A stretch of DNA of 64,000 bases from Pristionchus mayeri (Eukaryota; Nematoda; Chromadorea; Rhabditida; Neodiplogasteridae): NCBI GenBank assembly GCA_036245805.1, contig BTRK01000001.1, positions 30,945,087 through 31,009,086 on the forward strand, read 5' to 3'. A program made the position numbers and the translations under genes. The notes beneath the pieces were generated by a model that ran no database searches, was not told where the DNA came from, and saw only the letters and a program-made list of their open reading frames with translations. This document shows, in pieces, positions 61,160 through 64,000 of this stretch. Within the stretch, counting starts at the first letter, position 1. The number at the start of each line of letters is the position of its first letter.

Positions 61160-64000
61160 GTGGGAAATGATGCGATGGAGAGAAGCGAGGAGAAGGACGA
61201 GAACAGAACTGCTATGGTAGTGAAGCCTCTTTCTGCCTATCCTGGTCAGACATCATTGATAACTGTAGAAGGACCAGCGAATATGGAATGCATAATGTGG
61301 TCATTACGGAAAGAAATCGACAGTGGAGTGTGTATCCTGGATGAGAATGGACACACCGAGATTCCTATCACAAATATTTCTGATACAACATACCGATTTC
61401 TCAAGGGAGATCTGATTGGAAAATGGAACATGGAACACATCAAGGAAGATGGTGACAATGTGATAGAAGGAAGGGTCGAGTATGTTTCTATGGATAAGAG
61501 GGAAATGTCAAACGATGAGAGAATATTCGAGATTCTGAAACACCTCAAAGAGGAGAAGGGAGAGGAATTGTCTTCCCCGATGAGAGAATTGGTCACTAGA
61601 TTCGAGGACGTTTTTGCTCTAAATGATGATGAGCTTGGTAAATCAACAGTAGTGGAACATACAATCAATACTGGTGACAATAAGCCAATCAAGCAGAGAG
61701 CTCGGCCAGTACCATTCACTCTGAGAGACCCTCTACAGAAGTTGCTCAATAACATGGAAGATACAGGAATAATTCGCCCTTCTACCAGCCCATGGTCGAG
61801 TCCTGTGGTATTCGTAAAGAAGAAAGACGGTTCGATTAGATTGTGTGTAGATTATCGGAAGCTCAATGAGGTCATCAAGACTGATGCGTACCCTCTACCA
61901 AGGATAAATGATTGTGTCCAAGAGCTTAGAGGAAAGAGAATATGCTCAACGCTCGATCTCAAGAGTGGATTTTGGCAGATTGGATTGGAAGAGAGCTCGA
62001 TAGAGAAAACTGCATTTTCCACCCTTGACACTCACTACGAATTCGTCAAGCTTCCCTTTGGTCTATGCACCAGCCCAGCTGTGTTCCAGTGGACGATGAA
62101 TATAATTCTCAAATCTGAACTCCAGAAGCCAATGGGTTACAGAGACGTGTTCTGTTATATTGACGACATCCTAATAGCTACCAGTAACGATATCGAACAT
62201 CTGAAGGCAATGGAACGAGTATTCACATTATTACGAGAGGGAAACATGAAACTCAATGTGAAGAAGTGTCTCCTGGAGAAGACACAAGTACACTACCTCG
62301 GTCATACAATTGATGGAACTGGAGTTTCTATCCAAGAAGGAAAAGTAAAGGCAGTGTCAGAATTTCCTCGCCCAACTAATCTCACTACACTCCGACAATT
62401 CTTGGGAATGACAGGTTACAATCGCAAGTTCATCAAGAATTACGCTGCGATTGCGAATCCTCTCTATGCATTGACATCCACTAAGACAGTGTGGTCGTGG
62501 GGTGACAAGGAGGAAAAGAGCTTCAATCTCCTCAAGGAGAAGATGTGCTCTGCACCAGTTCTGGCACAACCGAACCATGAAACAGCCGTGTCCGGAGCGG
62601 CACCATTTCTAATCACCACTGATGCTTGCAAGGAAGGAATCGGGGCAGTACTCTCACAGAGAGGAAGTGATGGAGAGGAAAGACCACTTCAGTACTATTC
62701 TCGAACGCTATCCCCAGCTGAGAGAAATTACGGAATTACGGATCTAGAAGGATTGGGAGTGTACGAAGCAGTCAATAAATTTCGACACTTCATAATTGGT
62801 ACTCAATGTGTGGTCAGAACTGATCATCAACCCCTGATATCAATGTTCCGAAGATTGAATCTCTCTCCAAGAGTGATGCGATGGGCTCAGCTGTTGCAAA
62901 GTTTCAATATAAAGATGGAATACATTCAAGGAACAGTGAACAATGTGGCAGATGCACTAAGCAGAGCTCCACTACAGAGTGACCATCCAGAAAAAGATGG
63001 AGCACCATGGGACAGCATTGTGAATGTGGTGCGCACTCGATTATTGAAGGAAGTAGATTGGAAGCAAGCTTACGAAAATGATGCATGGTGCAAGATGATA
63101 ATGAAGAAATGGGAAGTAGTTAGCCCTGATGAGAGATGCAAACACGAATATTCGATACCAGACTCGAGAAAGAAAATCAATCTCGATGATGTCAGAGTAG
63201 AAGATGGATTGCTTCTAATTATTGATGAACGTCACAAATGGAAAGTTTACGTGCCAGTGGACAAACGAACGGAAGTAATGAGAGATGAACACGAGGGAGT
63301 AGGCGGAGGCCACTTCGGAACAGTTAAGATTGTCCCAAAAGTGGAAACCCGGTAATACTGGGGCGGTTTGAGGAGAGATGTACCGAAGTACATTCGACAA
63401 TGCAAAACTTGTGCGATAGTCAATCCGAAACCCATTTTCAACCCTCCTCTCACTCCATTCATGCCCACTCGACCTCTAGAGATAGTTGGAATCGATCTGT
63501 GCGATGTTGGAAGGTCGATTCACAACAACCGATACATTCTCACGATAATAGATCACTTCACGAAATTTGTCTCTACTTATGCACTCAAGGACAAGACAGC
63601 GGAAGCTGTTGCTCGAACACTTGTGAGTGAATGGATGCTCCGAGAGGGCAGAACTATGGAGCAGTTACTGTCTGATCAAGGGAAGGAGTTCGATAATGCA
63701 ATAATGAGTACAGTAACCGAACTGTTGGGCATCGATCAGATATTCACCCTAGGATACGATTCTAGAAGGAATGGAGTGACTGAAAGAATGCACAGAACAA
63801 TCACAACAGTCATTAAGAAGATGGTGATGGATGGGAAGAGCAAAGGCTCGTGGGATGATCTACTCCCATTCGCGCTGTACGCATACAATTCGACACCTCA
63901 TACCACAACCACATTCTCACCGTATTTTCTAATGAATGGCCGTGAGCCACGACATATCTCGAAAGTATATCCCAAGAGTGTGTATTGTCTGAATGACGAT
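61160..64000 (+). pseudogene. Pol region (RT, RNase H, integrase) of the Ty3-type element, partial
   Basis: RT blocks: QRARPVPFTLRDPLQKLL, SPWSSPVVFVKKKDGSIRLC, VDYRKLNEVIKTDAYPLPRI, STLDLKSGFWQI, KLPFGLCTSPAVFQ and active site CYIDDILIAT (about 62150-62180), then the connection HYLGHTIDGTGV and RNase H (ITTDACKEGIGAVLSQRG, YSRTLSPAERNYGITDLEGL, RTDHQPLISMF, GTVNNVADALSRAP). The integrase zinc-binding part straddles a TAA at 63353-63355; the same frame continues to the edge with CKTC, the D-D-E core (GIDLCDVG, LLSDQGKEFDNA, NGVTERMHRT) and the YNSTPHTTT block. RT and RNase H look intact; the product is truncated before the integrase core. Confidence 0.88.

Larger units (their letters stand above)
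57482..64000 (+). mobile_element. Ty3/Gypsy-type LTR retrotransposon, 3' end outside window
   Basis: Order gag, protease, RT, RNase H, integrase, all on plus, which defines the Ty3/Gypsy group. The copy is damaged: gag lies in three frames, protease lacks its catalytic Asp, there are two frame changes between protease and RT, and a nonsense codon precedes the integrase core. The left limit is approximate. The element may have cut off the endonuclease relic that ends at 57481. Confidence 0.85.

Overview
The window is nuclear DNA from an animal. Genes are split by many short GT-AG introns, intergenic DNA is full of hairpin elements and satellite, and the recognisable proteins are eukaryotic. 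Short introns, the protein relatives (uridine phosphorylase, proteasome beta-2) and the RTE, CR1-like and Ty3-type elements point to a nematode; a diplogastrid such as Pristionchus is plausible but is an inference. There are no tRNA, rRNA or CRISPR features that I can support.

Left part, about 1-27000, holds host genes. The 3' part of a FAF2/UBXD8 gene (UAS, coiled coil and UBX domains; ER ubiquitin/p97 adaptor) is followed by an unrecognised single-pass membrane protein gene (about 4989-6432, +). Next is a long minus-strand gene for an hnRNP U-like protein (7765-16289; SAP, long disordered middle, SPRY, P-loop kinase-like domain, RGG tail). A 57-residue secreted peptide precursor spans two exons (18612-19212, +), and a minus-strand STEEP1 (CXorf56) orthologue lies at 20307-26882. 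Introns of these genes carry palindromic elements, one with a clear 10-bp target duplication, and a 1,085-bp tandem duplication lies in STEEP1 intron 5.

Middle part, about 27345-39795, is a satellite of about 51 head-to-tail monomers of roughly 238-252 bp, each with a G run. The monomer appears to be a piece of a retrotransposon integrase core: its translation aligns over the segment around the second catalytic Asp with the integrase of the Ty3-type element at the right end of this same window. The array has higher-order blocks of five and six monomers.

Right part, about 39960-64000, is mostly mobile DNA and gene relics. A CR1/Jockey-type LINE (minus) has a reverse transcriptase with a nonsense codon and an altered active site; upstream of its ORF1 is an array of 452-bp and 149-bp monomers that looks like a repeated promoter/5' UTR. 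A decayed RTE element lies between 13-bp target duplications and inside a pair of 250-bp inverted repeats. Then come a uridine phosphorylase pseudogene, a two-exon relic of proteasome subunit beta-2, a truncated RTE endonuclease, and a Ty3/Gypsy element (gag, protease, RT, RNase H, integrase) that runs off the right edge and carries several inactivating changes.

Exon limits were placed by eye from splice signals, reading phase and family similarity. No alignment or database search was run.
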